Made by a program: the position numbers and the translations under genes | Notes under the pieces: generated by a model | Databases searched by the model: none | What the model was told of the DNA's origin: nothing | The model's input: only the letters and a program-made list of their open reading frames with translations | DNA from: Flectonema sp. DT1601 | Taxonomy: Eukaryota > Euglenozoa > Diplonemea > Diplonemida > Diplonemidae | Reading direction: 5' to 3' | DNA: 64,000 bases | Assembly (NCBI GenBank): GCA_964019425.1 | Contig: OZ025855.1 | Span: forward strand, 434,001 to 498,000 | Shown: positions 29,534 through 41,933 of the stretch, one piece after another | How positions within the stretch are numbered: position 1 is the first letter of the stretch | Layout: each line of letters opens with the position of its first letter

Positions 29534-32436
29534 TAGTAATCAATTACAATAAGTTTTCAGTTCTGCTTGCATTATGAAAACTTACTTTTTTATTCTCCCT
29601 TCCCTTCCCCCCCCCCCAAGGTTATGAAGCTGCAAAACTAAAAAAAAAAAACGGTATAATGTAGAGTCCTTTATGACATGTGCAAAATAGTTACTAGTTA
29701 ACTTTTGTATTTATATCGTTTTTGTATGCTCAGCTAGTTAATTCGATAGATCTTTTCGTATCGTATTAAACTCTCCCCCGCTCTCTCTCTCGTTTTCCCC
29801 AATATCCTTGTGTTTTATGTAGCTGTCAGGGCTTAAAACAATTGGAGGAGAAAAGAAAATTAATAATAATAAAAAAAAGGGGAAGTTCTCTCTCGTTCCT
29901 CTCGACACATGCTACTGTTAAGGAAAAAAAAAAGGTTGATGCAAAGGCGCCAGAGATTCCCTTTTCTTCCCCCTCCCCCGTTAACCTTGATTTATTTATC
30001 CAAGCTCCCCATTTCTTTTTTATATTGTTGTTGCAGCAATGCATTTTAGTTGCCTTTTGATCCTTAATGGAAGGTTGTTTGTTCTGAGGATCGCATTGCG
30101 TTGGTTGAACAAATGCGAAGGCTGACGTCGCTACTGCGCGCAAGTCCTTTCATGAGATATCCTGCAGCCGTAGGAAATGTTCCTCTCGGAGTTATTTTTT
30201 ATACTTTAAAAGTCTAAATTCATTTCCCATAGTCGATGAGCTCCTCTTAGCAGGACAATCAAAAGGAGATGATAAGATGTATTTCAACCGATGATTCATT
30301 CGGCTGCAAACAACAATAATGAAATGAAAAAAAAAAAAAACATTAGAGTAGATAGAACCTGCGATTCTTTCTTACTATTATTCTCTTTGGTTTTTACACC
30401 TCTTGGGAAAAAAAGACAAAAAAAAAAAAAGAAGAATAAAAGTAACGGTATTCCTCGTGCGTTTTACTTCGCGATTCTTTTTTTTTTTTTTTTTTTTTCC
30501 TTTTCTTGTCAACGAATTATCTGGAAGATGCAAAACGATCAAATAAAACTACACTAACTGCCGTCATCTTCGTTCTGTGGGTGGTTGGTTGTCAGGTAAA
30601 ACTGACGTTGACTGCTCCTCTACTAGTGTTAATCACATTCTATTGATGACCATTTTTCTTTTTTTTCGCATCTTCCAGTGCAAGAAATTCTTTTTTTTCG
30701 CGTGTTCTTATTGAGTGACGTCATTTATGCGAGTGTTTCTGGCTTTGCTGTGCTACAACAAGTCTACTGTGTGAATTTATTAATCACTTCTACCATTGTG
30801 TTTGTGGAGTAGACAAAGGTCATCGGTCACTTTTACGAATTCATTTTTCGGATGTGACACTCATGCCCTTTAAGTTTGAGCCAATACACTTTTCTTTTTC
30901 CTCCTCTGTCAATGGAAGCATACGAGAAGAAAGGCGGGGAGAAGTAAAATTTACAAACAGCTACGAGTTTCCCATCGTTGAGGAATCTCAACCTTTTCCC
31001 CCCTTTTGAGCTTAAGAAGTAGTTACTGTTTTTAAATTGTCAAAGTTTCACCCTCCGAGCTTAAGAAATGCGGTATCAAAATTACCTCTTTTTTTGTGAC
31101 TCCTCTTCTCACATCAGGTTTATTCTCTTACAGCACAGTTTCTGTGCTACAAAATCCGATTATGGGGTCGTGAGGTGGTGTTAAAACAACTTTATTGTTC
31201 TGTTTTACATCTATTATGTCATTTTAGACTCCGGCTTCCCCCTCCTTTTTTTTTTTTTTTTTTTTTTTTTTGCACAACTCAAAAGGAACAATTTTCCCTC
31301 TCCTTCGCCTTTTTAAAATTAGTAGCTTTGTGAGTTTTTGTAGTTGGCTTCTTTTTTTTCTTTTTTTCCTTGAAAAAAAAAAAAAGAAATTTGGCAAACT
31401 TTTAAAAACCTGAAAAAGGAACAGAGAGAGAGAGAGAGAGCGGGAATAAGTATAAGAAAACATGCTTTGATTATTATATTGTGTGAAGTTATAGCAGCGA
31501 CTTCAGATGAGAATTGCACCTTCTGTGTCCTTTTCCTCATGTTGCTGACTAAGAAGAAACGATAAGTAGTAGTGTTAGTAGTGATGATGTAAATCTTTCA
31601 GAATTTTTGTATTTGTGTTTGTGTTGGATTTCCCCCCCTCTTTTTTTTTTTTATACCTTACAGAACAGGAGATCGATCAACATGTTCAATTGCGAAATAT
31701 TAAGTTTCGGCACCCCTTTTCGTGATTTTCCCTCTTTTTCTTTTTCTTCTCTTCTCTTCTCTTTTTTTTTTTTTTTTTTGCTCTTAACAATTATTCAAAA
31801 AAAAAAAAAAAAAAAGAAAAAAAAAGGGGTAATCATAATAATTGTCTGTCCCTTGACTATTTCTCAGTAATTACAAACTCGTTGCGAAAAAAAAAAAAAA
31901 AAAACTCGGGAAGGAAAAAAAATATTTAGGAAAGCAGCTGTGGGAGTGTACTTGCAGCCCAAGTCGCACTCACCTGAGAATGGTGGAGTTTCTGTATTCT
32001 GTAATTATTATTTTTACACCTGATACCTGTTTGTGCGACCTACCCTTGTCAGTTTTGTTCAGATTGTTGCTCTTTTATATTCCTAGTTTGATATATCTGA
32101 GTATGTAGTTCGGTGCCTTCTCAGGCACCCGTTACGATCCCTGCAGTTGACTTGAACCACACAACGTTGTCTTTATAAAATGTTCTTTCCGCTGTTCCTT
32201 CCTTCCCTTTTTATTTATTTTTTTGTTTTCTTATCCCTTCCTGTAGTTGACTTCTGTTTTTATTCAACGCACGTTTGGATTATTTTCCTCTTTGTTGTAT
32301 TATGATATTCAGATTTGTGTTTTCTCCCACAGGATTATATACGAGGACCTGTAACAGTGAAGGATTGAGGGAGTGGTCAGGTTGTGAGAGAGTATAATAT
32401 GTTTTGTGATGGTGTTACATTGTCTTTCTATTCTAC
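27663..32436. other. Long intergenic region, homopolymer-rich
   Basis: About 4.8 kb with many A and T runs of 10-30 nt, a few purine or pyrimidine microsatellites (e.g. GA repeat near 31425) and unique AT-rich DNA. Short ORFs here, e.g. 28148-28381, are dominated by Lys/Phe from homopolymers or are unsupported. The phrase AGTTACTGTTTTTAAATTG, then TCAAAGTTTCA, at ~31020 recurs at ~37010, so some ancient duplication is present. I see no RNA gene. Confidence 0.5.
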
Positions 32437-32438
32437 AG
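32437..32438 (+). promoter_or_regulatory. Probable (trans-)splice acceptor of the CCCH gene
   Basis: TTGTCTTTCTATTCTACAG ends 41 nt before the ATG at 32480. It makes the upstream in-frame ATG at 32399 an unlikely start. Confidence 0.5.
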
Positions 32439-32479
32439 CTTCCTTTTGTTTAATCTTCAACAAAGCAAACCTTTTTAAA

Positions 32480-33088
32480 ATGTTCGCCCGTAGAGCCTTT
32501 ACCGAAACCGAGACCGTTGTCAGAAGCAGTTGGGCTTATGAACAGGAGCACCAGCACAGCAGCTGTGGCAACAGCAGCGATGCCGGTTTGTCAGACAGCC
32601 ATTCGGAAGGACACTCCGATCAACCAGAACCAGAAATTGTCGCAAAAAGAGAGAGTGGAGAGAGACCATGTCCACACAATCAGTGGACAAAGCAAACAAA
32701 GAAGAGAGGAAAGTTGGTATTGAGATGTAACGTTTGTCAGTGTGTGTGGAAGATGAAACCGGAGTTGCACACAAAGTGCTCTGCTTTTCATAACGGAAAG
32801 TGTTTGGCAGGTGACAGTTGTGTTCACCCTCACATTTACGCGAGAAGAGAAAATGCCTCTTTGGCAAGAAGAAAGGCGCGTATTGCCAATGCAGAAGCCG
32901 CATACACTAATCAAATGCAATCATACCAGCAGGTAGTTGAGAGTCAACCGCAGCCACAACAACAGCCACAACAGCAACCACAACCAGAAGGTACTCCTTA
33001 TCATTATGAGCCACAAGCTTCTACTACAATTGCTCCAGTTACATGGAACCAATCGTACACTACATGGAGCTACAACCCATACCAGTGA
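32480..33088 (+). CDS. CCCH zinc-finger protein, probable RNA-binding regulator
   Basis: 202 aa from 'MFARRAFTETE'. The frame is open further upstream, but a splice-acceptor-like AG at 32438 separates the earlier ATG. Residues 64-86 have 'CPHNQW' and 'LRCNVCQCVW' (C-x-H...C-x2-C), a probable zinc-binding element. A CCCH finger follows directly: C100-x7-C108-x5-C114-x3-H118, 'CSAFHNGKCLAGDSCVHPH'. The C-terminal 60 residues are Gln/Pro-rich and end '...WSYNPYQ'. CCCH proteins usually bind AU-rich mRNA elements and tune mRNA stability. The final YNPY resembles the HNPY-type motif by which trypanosome CCCH proteins recruit the MKT1 complex; that parallel is inference. It stands alone between long intergenic regions. 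Confidence 0.85.
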   Translation: MFARRAFTETETVVRSSWAYEQEHQHSSCGNSSDAGLSDSHSEGHSDQPEPEIVAKRESGERPCPHNQWTKQTKKRGKLVLRCNVCQCVWKMKPELHTKCSAFHNGKCLAGDSCVHPHIYARRENASLARRKARIANAEAAYTNQMQSYQQVVESQPQPQQQPQQQPQPEGTPYHYEPQASTTIAPVTWNQSYTTWSYNPYQ

Positions 33089-33567
33089 TGTGGTAATGGT
33101 GGTGCTTGTCTTGCTGTTCTCCCCTACTTATATTCCTTCAAGTTATTTTTTTTTTTATATAAATAATAAATTTAAAAAAAAAAAAAAAAAAAAAAAGGAA
33201 AAACGTGTTGTATTTCATTCATCTTATGTAAGCCTTTGATGTCTTATTTGCTCCTTACTTGTATAAATTTACTGTCCTCCAACGACTCCGTCAGTCGTTT
33301 TCTTTTTTTTTATATTATCTGGTTCAGTTCGTTCGTTATTGCTCGATATCCGAATTACAATTGGTCACTTATGGAATCCTTAAATTGTATTTTTTTTAAG
33401 CTATTTTTCTTTTTTTGGGGTTTTGTTTTGTTTTGTTATCGTAGCCCGATGCCCTTGTTGGTCTCTTCATCCAGCCTTTTTTCTTTTATATTTTTTTTTT
33501 TAGTTAAGAATTTTTTTTTTCTTTTTGTACTGAGTTGGAAAAAACAGTAACGAGAGAAAAAAAAGAC

Positions 33568-33598
<31 letters not shown>

Positions 33599-34256
33599 AA
33601 ATGAATAATAACATTGGTGACAACACATCATCTCACATGCTGTGTTGTTGCGAAGGATGAAGCTCTTCAGTATTTAAGAATTTGTTTGCGATGCGGTCAT
33701 TCGTTGGGGCCTTTTGGAGTTACTGTGGCTTCCTCACTAGCGTGTTGTGCTTCTGAGGCTGTAAGCCAAAGTATTTCCACCCACTGGATGACTGTAGCTG
33801 CATTCATAGTCTTTCTTACCGTCGTGAGTATTACAAGAGCTTGTAATCATATTAGTAATAAGTACTGGAGGGTATCGGGTGAGGTATCTATCGTTTTTTT
33901 CTTTTCTGTTTTTCTTTTTTCCCATTATTTTTGTTGAAAAATTACAACTAAGGATAAATCGCCATAAGGAATCTATGCTACAAGCAAACCAAAAATCTGT
34001 AACTGTTTTCACAGGTGTTCCCAAGAGGCTAGCCCATTAACAGCTGTATATAGCAAACAAAAAAAAAAAATGAGAGAGAGAAAAAAAAAAAAAAAAAAAA
34101 AAGAATAGTAATATGAATATGTTTCTTTCTTGTCCGGTGTGACGCTGACTTAACTACCGTTTTTCTTTCTTTTTTCTTTCATTCTTGTTTTCCATTGCGT
34201 AATTAATTGATTTCTACTTACTTTGTATAGAATTTCTTGTAACAGAGTATCTACAT

Positions 34257-34291
<35 letters not shown>

Positions 34292-37264
34292 CAAAAACAA
34301 AAATTAAAAAAACAACAAAAAAAAAAAACAAAAACTCTTCTTGGCTACATTTTTCTTTTTTTTTTTTTGTTTGAACGCAATCTAAAATTTGCTCCAAAAA
34401 AAAAAAAAAAAAACAACCAAATTTACGAATAGGGGATTCATCCCCAAAAAAAAAAAGAGCCCCAACATTTTTGATTTTTTCCCATCTATTTTTCATGCAT
34501 CTTTCATTCGAAAATACGAGCATATTCCCCATTTTTATTTTGCTTTGTGACTTGTTTATTTATTTATTTATTTTTTTTTTTTTTTTTCTTTTTCGGAGAA
34601 ACACTTCTGCTGACTGCACTAAAACTAAATAAGCAGTCTGGTTTGAATGAGTATCCCTTACAAAGGGGTTAGTCTAGAATTGATTCCTAGACTATATTAC
34701 CCCCTTTCTTCCTCATTTAGCCTTGCAATATTTTTTTCCCCCCTCTGTTTCTAATGCGTAATGTCAGTTTAGTTGTCGGTTTACGCGTTTTTCAGTTAAT
34801 TTTTTTTTTTTTTTCTTTTTTAAATTTGCGGGAAGAAGAAGAGAAGAAAAAAAAAAGAAAAAAAAAAAGAAAAAAAAAAACTAACAAGAGAAGACATTAC
34901 CCTTTTTTTTAAGGGGCTTCGAGTGGTGATTCGTCAGCCTCGGAGTTCCTGTTCGACATTCGGTGATTTATTCACTTTTTCTTTTTTTTTTTTTTAAACC
35001 TTACTTTTTTTTTTTTTCTTTTTCCTTTTTTTTCCCAACCAAAAAATTCATGAAGAAAAAATATAACCAGAATTTCTAATGTGAACATATTGACGGCTTT
35101 CCTTGCCGTAATGTTCTTTTTTATGCGCTTTGTTTTCCCTTTTGTTTTTTTTATTCTTTGCGTTCATCATATTTGAGGTATACCTCAACACTGGGATGCG
35201 ATAAATAACAAAAAAGAAAACTTAGAAGAAAAAAAAAAAAAAAAAAAAAAAAAAATTCCCTTTTTTTTTTTTAATATTTTTTTTATATCCTTAGCAATCC
35301 GATAAATTAGTTTTTTTCCTTTTTTCTTTTTTCTTTCTTAAAGGAAAGATGAACCGATCAAAAAACAAAAAAAAAAAAAAAAAAAAAAGAAGTGCGAAAT
35401 GTCAACGGGAGAGAGAGGTACATTTGGAGAGGAGAATAAGAAGAAAAGTGAGTGCAGTTTGGTTTTTTGCGATCCTCGAAATTATGATCATCAGTAATCA
35501 AGAATGTAGAAACCATTGTAGTACTGATTGGAATCCATGAGTGTTTTTTTTTTTTGATTGAACGATCAAGAAAACGCCCTCGTGACCCTATCTTACTACA
35601 ATGAGCTCTTTCAATTCACACCTCTGGTGGATCAGACTAAATTTGTTCGAGTGTTGCTCTCTTTTTTTTTCTTTTATTCCTACAACCTGTTTTTTTTTTT
35701 TCATGCCATTAATTCTACACTGTTGCGACTGGAGGGCTATATACCTCCTTTCGTTTTGTTTTTTTTATATTCTTCTTCTTCTTCTGCTGTTTTCATTCTC
35801 TTTGTGTTAAGTTTTTTTGTTTTTATTTATTTATTATTTTTGTTCCCTCTCTTTACCTCCCGATGACTCGTTTCAAGCTACTTTGGCTCTACAACCGAGA
35901 AAAAAAAAAAAAAAAAAAGAAAGGAAAAGAAAAAATTTGGTTCCTACGCACTCATTCCTACGATTTTTCAGGATTGCTCTAGCTCCCTATTTCTAGCTTA
36001 TTAATGTTTTTTTGTACGAAATTACTATCTACTGGGGGATTGGAAATGGCTACAGCCCGAATTGGGTGGCGTGGTTTGCCTTTCACCCTTCCTTTGGCAC
36101 ACTTTTCTCTTTTTTTTTTTTCTTTTTTATTTTTTTTTGAAGTTTACCTCCCTTCCCCAATGAAAAAAAAAATTATTTAATAAAAAAAAAAAAAAAAAAA
36201 AAAGTAAAAAAAGTAAAAAAAAGAAATAAATATGAAAAGAGGGAAAGCGGAAAAAATAAAAAAAATTGAAGCAGAGGGAAGTCTTGGTTGCTATCTCACA
36301 TTTCTTGAATTTCTAACTGACTGAGTGAATATTTTTTTTTTTTTCATATGCTGAATTTGCTTTTTCTGTTTAAATTGTGCATCCACTGTAATTTGTAAAA
36401 TTAATATTATATTCCAAACATTTTGGGCATACAAAGATCCGCTGTGTTTATGTATCCATCTTTCTAAAAAAAAAAAAAAAAAAATAGAAATGGAAAGTAA
36501 AGGACATCACGATTACTAAATTTAATCGCCACACCAACTGGGATAAAAAAAAAAAAAACTGTATCGCTGTGTTGAATGTTTGGTATTTTCTTTTAAGAAA
36601 ATAATTTTACAGTTGTTGCTTGGATGTAGTTTTCTTTTTTTTTCACCCCCCTCACCCTTTTTCATTCCTCTCGTACATATGGTTCTTCCAGGTGCTTTGA
36701 CAAGTCTCCAGCGGGCTAATTCTCAACAAAAGACATCGAGAGTGGTGTTCCACACCGCCCGTGCAGCCTCACCAGGAAAAACCAAACAGAAAAAAAAAAG
36801 AGAAAAAAAAAAAAAAATGAAAACAAAAAAACACTTTTAACATCCATATTATAATGGAAAAAAAAAAAAAAAAAAACCAGAAATCGGTTAGTTGTTGATT
36901 ATGGGACATTAACTAATTTTTAAATATTGTTTTTTCCCCCCAAACTAAACAGGTATATTGTTTTTCAGTCAAGTACTTTGGTATTAATTTTGTTTTTAAT
37001 AACCCTAAAGTTGTTACTGTTTTTACATTGTCAAAGTTTCATCCCCCGAACTAAACAGGAATCAAAAGATATGTATTTTTATGTTTTATTTTTTTCTAAA
37101 CAAACCTTTTCTTTTTATTAACAACTCTGAATAGGTATTTTTTCTTTTTTCAGTCAAGTACTCTGATATTAAAAGTTGTTACTGTTTTTTTACATTGTGT
37201 CCTTAATAAAGAACTCAAATCACACATTTACAGCGTATTTTTCTCGCCCAAATCAAAAAAAAAA
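33089..37264. other. Long intergenic region, homopolymer-rich
   Basis: About 4.2 kb, dominated by A/T runs and pyrimidine stretches, with short unique islands such as 33610-33870 that show no convincing coding pattern. Near 36950-37190, two or three imperfect copies of a block running from CAGTCAAGTACT to GTTGTTACTGTTTTTACATT occur, the last ending ~70 bp before the small gene at 37265. TTCTTTTTTCAG at 37142-37153 is a candidate splice acceptor for that gene. Confidence 0.5.
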
Positions 37265-37606
37265 ATGGTTTCTTCATTAATGACCTGCACTTCATCAATC
37301 AGACAGGAAGGATGTTGCAACTGCCGTCACTTTGAAGATGTTGTACTGAAAGGAGAAGGTCGAGTATCAAGTGAGTTGGTTGAATGTTTCCTAGAAAGGT
37401 ATGAATGCTTTTCAAAGAAGGCTGGTTCTAAAGAGGTAGTGAGATTCATGAGAGCTGCATCGAAGAATGTTAATATCGGCAGTGTCCGCGCTGACGAAAT
37501 GACCAGACTAGCAAAAACTTTAGCAATGCACTTAAAATTTCTTCGTGTTGAGCAGCTATCGCCAGCTATGTACGGAACGCTCATCTCTCTCACTTCGTTA
37601 GTTTGA
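37265..37606 (+). CDS. Small uncharacterised protein, 113 aa
   Basis: Not recognised. The sequence has mixed composition without homopolymer bias, unlike the other short frames nearby: an N-terminal Cys cluster ('CCNCRHF') and then amphipathic helices ('SSELVECFLERYECF', 'KEVVRFMRAASK', 'DEMTRLAKTLAMHLKF'). It starts at ATG directly after an A run and ends 'LISLTSLV'. It is probably a helical soluble protein. A possible splice acceptor (TTCTTTTTTCAG) lies ~110 nt upstream. Being short and unmatched, it could still be non-coding. Confidence 0.5.
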   Translation: MVSSLMTCTSSIRQEGCCNCRHFEDVVLKGEGRVSSELVECFLERYECFSKKAGSKEVVRFMRAASKNVNIGSVRADEMTRLAKTLAMHLKFLRVEQLSPAMYGTLISLTSLV

Positions 37607-40600
37607 TGAGGATGGTTGTGCTTTTCTTTTTTTACATCGTCGTCCTTGATTCAAAAAAATTTTAAAAAAAAAAAAAAAAAAAAAAAAACGCTGCTAACCA
37701 GATCTATAGGAAATAAACAGCAGTCAATTAACAATTACACTCGGAGAGAAGTTAATTTATTTTAAGCAGATCAGTGAAACCAACTTCTACTCTGCAACGC
37801 GAATCCGATTTAAACGCAATAGAGAGGAGGAGCATATGAATTGACGCCCATTTCAGTGTACGCTATTTCAATTTGTAGTCTAAGTCCTCAAAAAAAAAAA
37901 AAAAAAAAAAGAAAACTAATATTTTTTTTACATTACCTTTAATTACACAGAGAGGGATGTGTATTGTCCTTTTAATTTATTTATTTATTTGTTTTCTTAA
38001 AAAAAATTATTTACTGCTTGTTCATTGCCTTTTTAAGTAGAAGCTTCCCAATACCTATTTTTTTTATTGGGACAACATTTTACACAACCAAGACAGGAAT
38101 TGTTGGGAAAAAAAAAAAAAAAAAAAACGTGTAAACGTGTTTTTTTCTTTTATCTGTTTTTCTTATAACCTGTTTGTGGTTAAAACCTTCTTAGCGTTTG
38201 TTTTTTATAACAAAAACAAGTTTTGAGAATCCTTTTGATGCTTGTGATGGGCAGTCGTGTGTCACCGAAGAGCGTCTTATTGTTTATGTACCTAACCGTT
38301 AATCCGGTTAAGCCCTGATTAATCTTCCTGACAATAACTTGTTGGAAAAAAAAAAAAAAAAAAAAAGGGAAATACAAAAATAAAAAAACAAAATGTTAGG
38401 ACGAACCTGACCATGTTGCTCGTTTATCACGCACATTTAAGGGGGAAAAAAAAAAAAAAAAAAGAACAAAGCTCCTTCTTCTTGTTTGAAGAAACGAGCA
38501 CTCACCTCCACTTTCAGCAAACCATCGTTTTTTTAGCTTTTTGTTAAGGCCAAGTTTATTCTTAAACTGTTTTCCTCTTCCACTACCTACATTTTATTAT
38601 TATTCACTTATTACACGACACAACACACACATACAGTCATAGACTGTTTTATACACGTGACAAGCGTCAACCAAATTAAAAACTACGTATTCAAAGTTAC
38701 CAGGTCAGGTACTTGTTGCGGAATATATCATTTACGCTGACCTCAAGAGAGTCTTGTTTTTTTTTGTCTTTTGACTTGTTAAGGGTTGAAAGAAAGGCTG
38801 CAAATTGCTGAATGAGGAAAACAGTTTGCCGACTCTGAGCCTTCGTTAAAAATCTGCGGCATAATTCTTCAGTTCATCTCTTTCAATCTCTCGGAACTAC
38901 TCCGTGACTACCGTGACTGGGATAGATTAGAAAATTTGTTGCATTCGTGCCTTCATATTGCTTCCTCGTTGGGATAACGTTTCTTTTTTTTTTTTGTAGT
39001 TTTTTTTTATTATTATTATTGACTTTTTTTTTTTTTTAAAATATATTTTCCTATTTAAATTATGTTTTGCTTATTGCGCTGATCAAAAAAAAGTGGCGCG
39101 CAAAAAATAATTTCCTCTCCTCTCCTCTCCCCCCCCCATTCTACCCTCCATTTCCTAATTACATTACCAACACAGTACTCCCTTTTTCGACCTGGTAGGT
39201 ACATTGTGAATCAAGTTAAGCGTAGCCAAAATATTGTTAGCTCTTGTTATGGTACAGATGCTGTATAATATTTTTTACGTCGATTCAGAATAACAAAGTC
39301 GGGTTCGTTCTTTGTTGGGAAGAAAGGGATATTGATAACTCTTGGTCTTGGTTATTTTATTCATTAAAAAAAAAAAAAAAAAAACTCTTAAAACTAATAT
39401 TTAGGGGAGAGCTCACTTTGAGTTTGCTCGTAGAGCAACACTTGTGAAATAATTCCTTTTTTTTTTTTTCTTTCCATTTTTTTGTTAAAAAAATTTTTGT
39501 TGTCATTTTTTAAAAGAAAATTGAACGAATGTCGGACAACATGTAAACAAGTCCACTTATTTTATCAATCCAAAGACCTTACGAGGTGTTAGTATTGAGT
39601 TCAGTGGCGACCCCTACGTATTTTTACCTATAACTACTATCTTGCTTAATTTCGTAGGTAGGCCACTATCCACGCGTAGCTGTGGATTGCGTGTTTGCTC
39701 TCGTTTCGTTTTTTTTACTATGTTGCTGCAAAAAAAGAAATAATCTGCTGTTGAGAGAGAGATGGGGGGAAAACAGACTTCTCTTTACTACATGTCCTTC
39801 TTGATTAGGTTTATATTCGAGAGAGGTGATGAAGCTATTATTACTGAAAAATCGAATTCTCGTTTTCGATTTATCAGGCGAACCCTCTTAAGTCTAATCG
39901 ATGCAGATGGGAGTCAGGCCCCTCCCTCCCTCTTCTTTTTATTTCGTTGTAGTATTTCATTCTTTGTACCCAAATTGGTGCACATCTGATTGGAACACGA
40001 AAAAGAAATTCCTCTCAGAGGTAATCAAAACACTAATTACAATCCACACTGTTGGATGTGGATTGTTGCTTTTATGAAGATGTGTAGTCACCTTATTAAC
40101 TATTTATGAATTCTTGTTTATTTATTTATTTTTTTTTACACCACCCCCAAACTCCATTCACGCTTGTGAGCAGTTGATTTGCAGCGCTGAACGGCTATCC
40201 ACACAGTGGCTGTGGATTGTTGTTTTCAAGTACTGTTTCTTAAGGACTTTAAACCTCCTTTTCAAACTGCATAACTGTCATGTTTTTATTGTGAAAAGTA
40301 TTATGTGTTTTTCTCCCCTCCCTACAAAAAAAAAAAAAGAAAAAAAAACAATGAAATCCTGTTGGGAGTGTATTTTCTCCTTTTTTTATGTCATCACTCG
40401 GTACCGGAGAAGCCGTTTTTTTTTAATTATTTTTTGTATTTTTTTTTTAAAGATTTCTTTGTGACACATGTGTCGTACGAAAGTTTATCAGTCGCATTCT
40501 AAGGGACAATTCGCCGACTAAATTCTTGTTCTCTGAATCCCCGTATAGTTTGTGTTACGATTGGGTTCTTTGATCAGATCACTTGGTGTGTTGCTCGACG

Positions 40601-41101
40601 GGTTGCGGTGCATATTTTTATCAAATCTTTTTTTGCATTCTGAAAAACACCCTTTTTAATTGGTGTTGTGAAAGTCGGGTTGCATGAATGACTTTTAATA
40701 GTTTTTTTTGATTACTTTCAATACACGTGACTCATGTGTTGTTGTGTTGTTCTTCTGTTAGTAAAAGTCTAACAGCGTCTATCGTTGTTTGTTACGTCAG
40801 ATTGCATTCTGAGACTTCGTACAGTTTGTGCTATGAGTGTTCAGATTTGTGTTACACTCCACCAGAAGTTTTGCGGCGTTTACCACCGTATATCCACCAA
40901 TTGCATTCAGAAGTGTGTTGCATAGGTAGCTGATTCATTTACTTTATTGCTGTATTGGTAGTTGTGTTTGCTGCTTGCCACCTTCTGCTGTATCAATTTC
41001 GTGTTTTGCGTGTTTTTGAATTGCAAAATTCTTGTGCTCTGAAGATGCTGCGAGTTTGTGTGTGGCGTCCAGGGACATATTGTTGTTATCTCTCTCTCTC
41101 T

Positions 41102-41138
<37 letters not shown>

Positions 41139-41910
41139 TTTATTTTTGAATCTTTCCTCTGATTATTTTTCATCGTCCTAATTTATTATTGTTCTGAATA
41201 ATTTGAATTGTCAGAAATAAAAAAAAAGAAAAAAAGAAGAAGAAAACACGTTTTCTTTGTTATGTTAATATTCAAGTAAGTAGCATAGCTCGTTGTATTG
41301 TTTTTTCCTATCGCTGTGGCTTAATATAATTTTACGTTGTTCTTAGTGATTAATTTCTTGCAATGACTTAACTAAAAAAAAAGAATAAAATATCAAATAC
41401 TACCTACCACTAGCGCTTTTTTTGGGACTTGTGTTAAAATGCAGTTTGTGATTAGTAGTGTTAGTTAGTTTTTACCAATTTTTTTACTTTCCTCTCGTTT
41501 TTTTTCCCGCCTTTTTTTTCTTTTGTAGCTCTTCGTTTTCTTTTTTTTTTGTTGCCCTGTTTACTATTATGACACGGCATAATTACATCATGCTGTTTAC
41601 CCCCCCCTCCTCCTTCTCCCCCTCCTCCCTTTTCAGCAAAAAAAAGAAAGTGAAATAAAAAAACTAAATTTTAACAATATTTCCTCTCAACTATCAATCC
41701 GGGTCGTTCGCAGCAACGACATTGGATGCAGCCCTCTGCAAGGTGCAAGTAACGTACTTCACTAGTAGTGGACATCTGTTGTCGTCTGTTCTTCCTCTCC
41801 ACCTCTGCCCCCACTGCCAAGACTCTGATGGGTCGCGTGGGTGAAATGTTTTTTAAAAAAAAAGAATAAGAAAACGTGTGAAAATTTTTTTATTATTAAT
41901 TTCTACTTTC
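37607..41910. other. Long intergenic region with three similar stem-loops
   Basis: About 4.3 kb of A/T-run-rich DNA without a supported gene. Frames at 39762-39989 and 40727-40933 are short and unmatched. The notable structures are three inverted repeats with the same stem word at 39668-39687, 40041-40064 and 40197-40217, listed separately. Confidence 0.5.
39668..40217 (+). repeat. Three dispersed stem-loops sharing ATCCAC(A)..(T)GTGGAT stems
   Basis: 39668-39687 ATCCAC-N8-GTGGAT; 40041-40064 AATCCACA-N8-TGTGGATT; 40197-40217 ATCCACA-N7-TGTGGAT. Each is followed by TG or TTG(T/C). Loop sequences differ while stems are kept, as expected of an RNA structure. Confidence 0.6.
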
Positions 41911-41912
41911 AG
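41911..41912 (+). promoter_or_regulatory. Probable (trans-)splice acceptor of the pyrophosphatase gene
   Basis: AATTTCTACTTTCAG ends 21 nt before the ATG at 41934, giving a very short 5' UTR. Confidence 0.5.
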
Positions 41913-41933
41913 TTGTGACACAAAAAGGGAGCT

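Noticed and set aside
31131-31155. CAGCACAGTTTCTGTGC as a spliced-leader RNA gene
   Set aside because: It resembles the kinetoplastid leader's ACAGTTTCTGTAC part, but there is no TTG|GT donor after it, no Sm site and no repeat array. It is a short palindrome by chance.
33614-33937. 107-aa frame with a Cys-rich and hydrophobic middle
   Set aside because: Codon composition matches the neighbouring non-coding DNA, the end is homopolymer-derived and no acceptor-like AG with a pyrimidine tract sits at a sensible distance.
29346-36840. Many 60-110 aa frames rich in Lys or Phe in the intergenic regions
   Set aside because: They are translations of A and T homopolymers without balanced composition, splice signals or start context.
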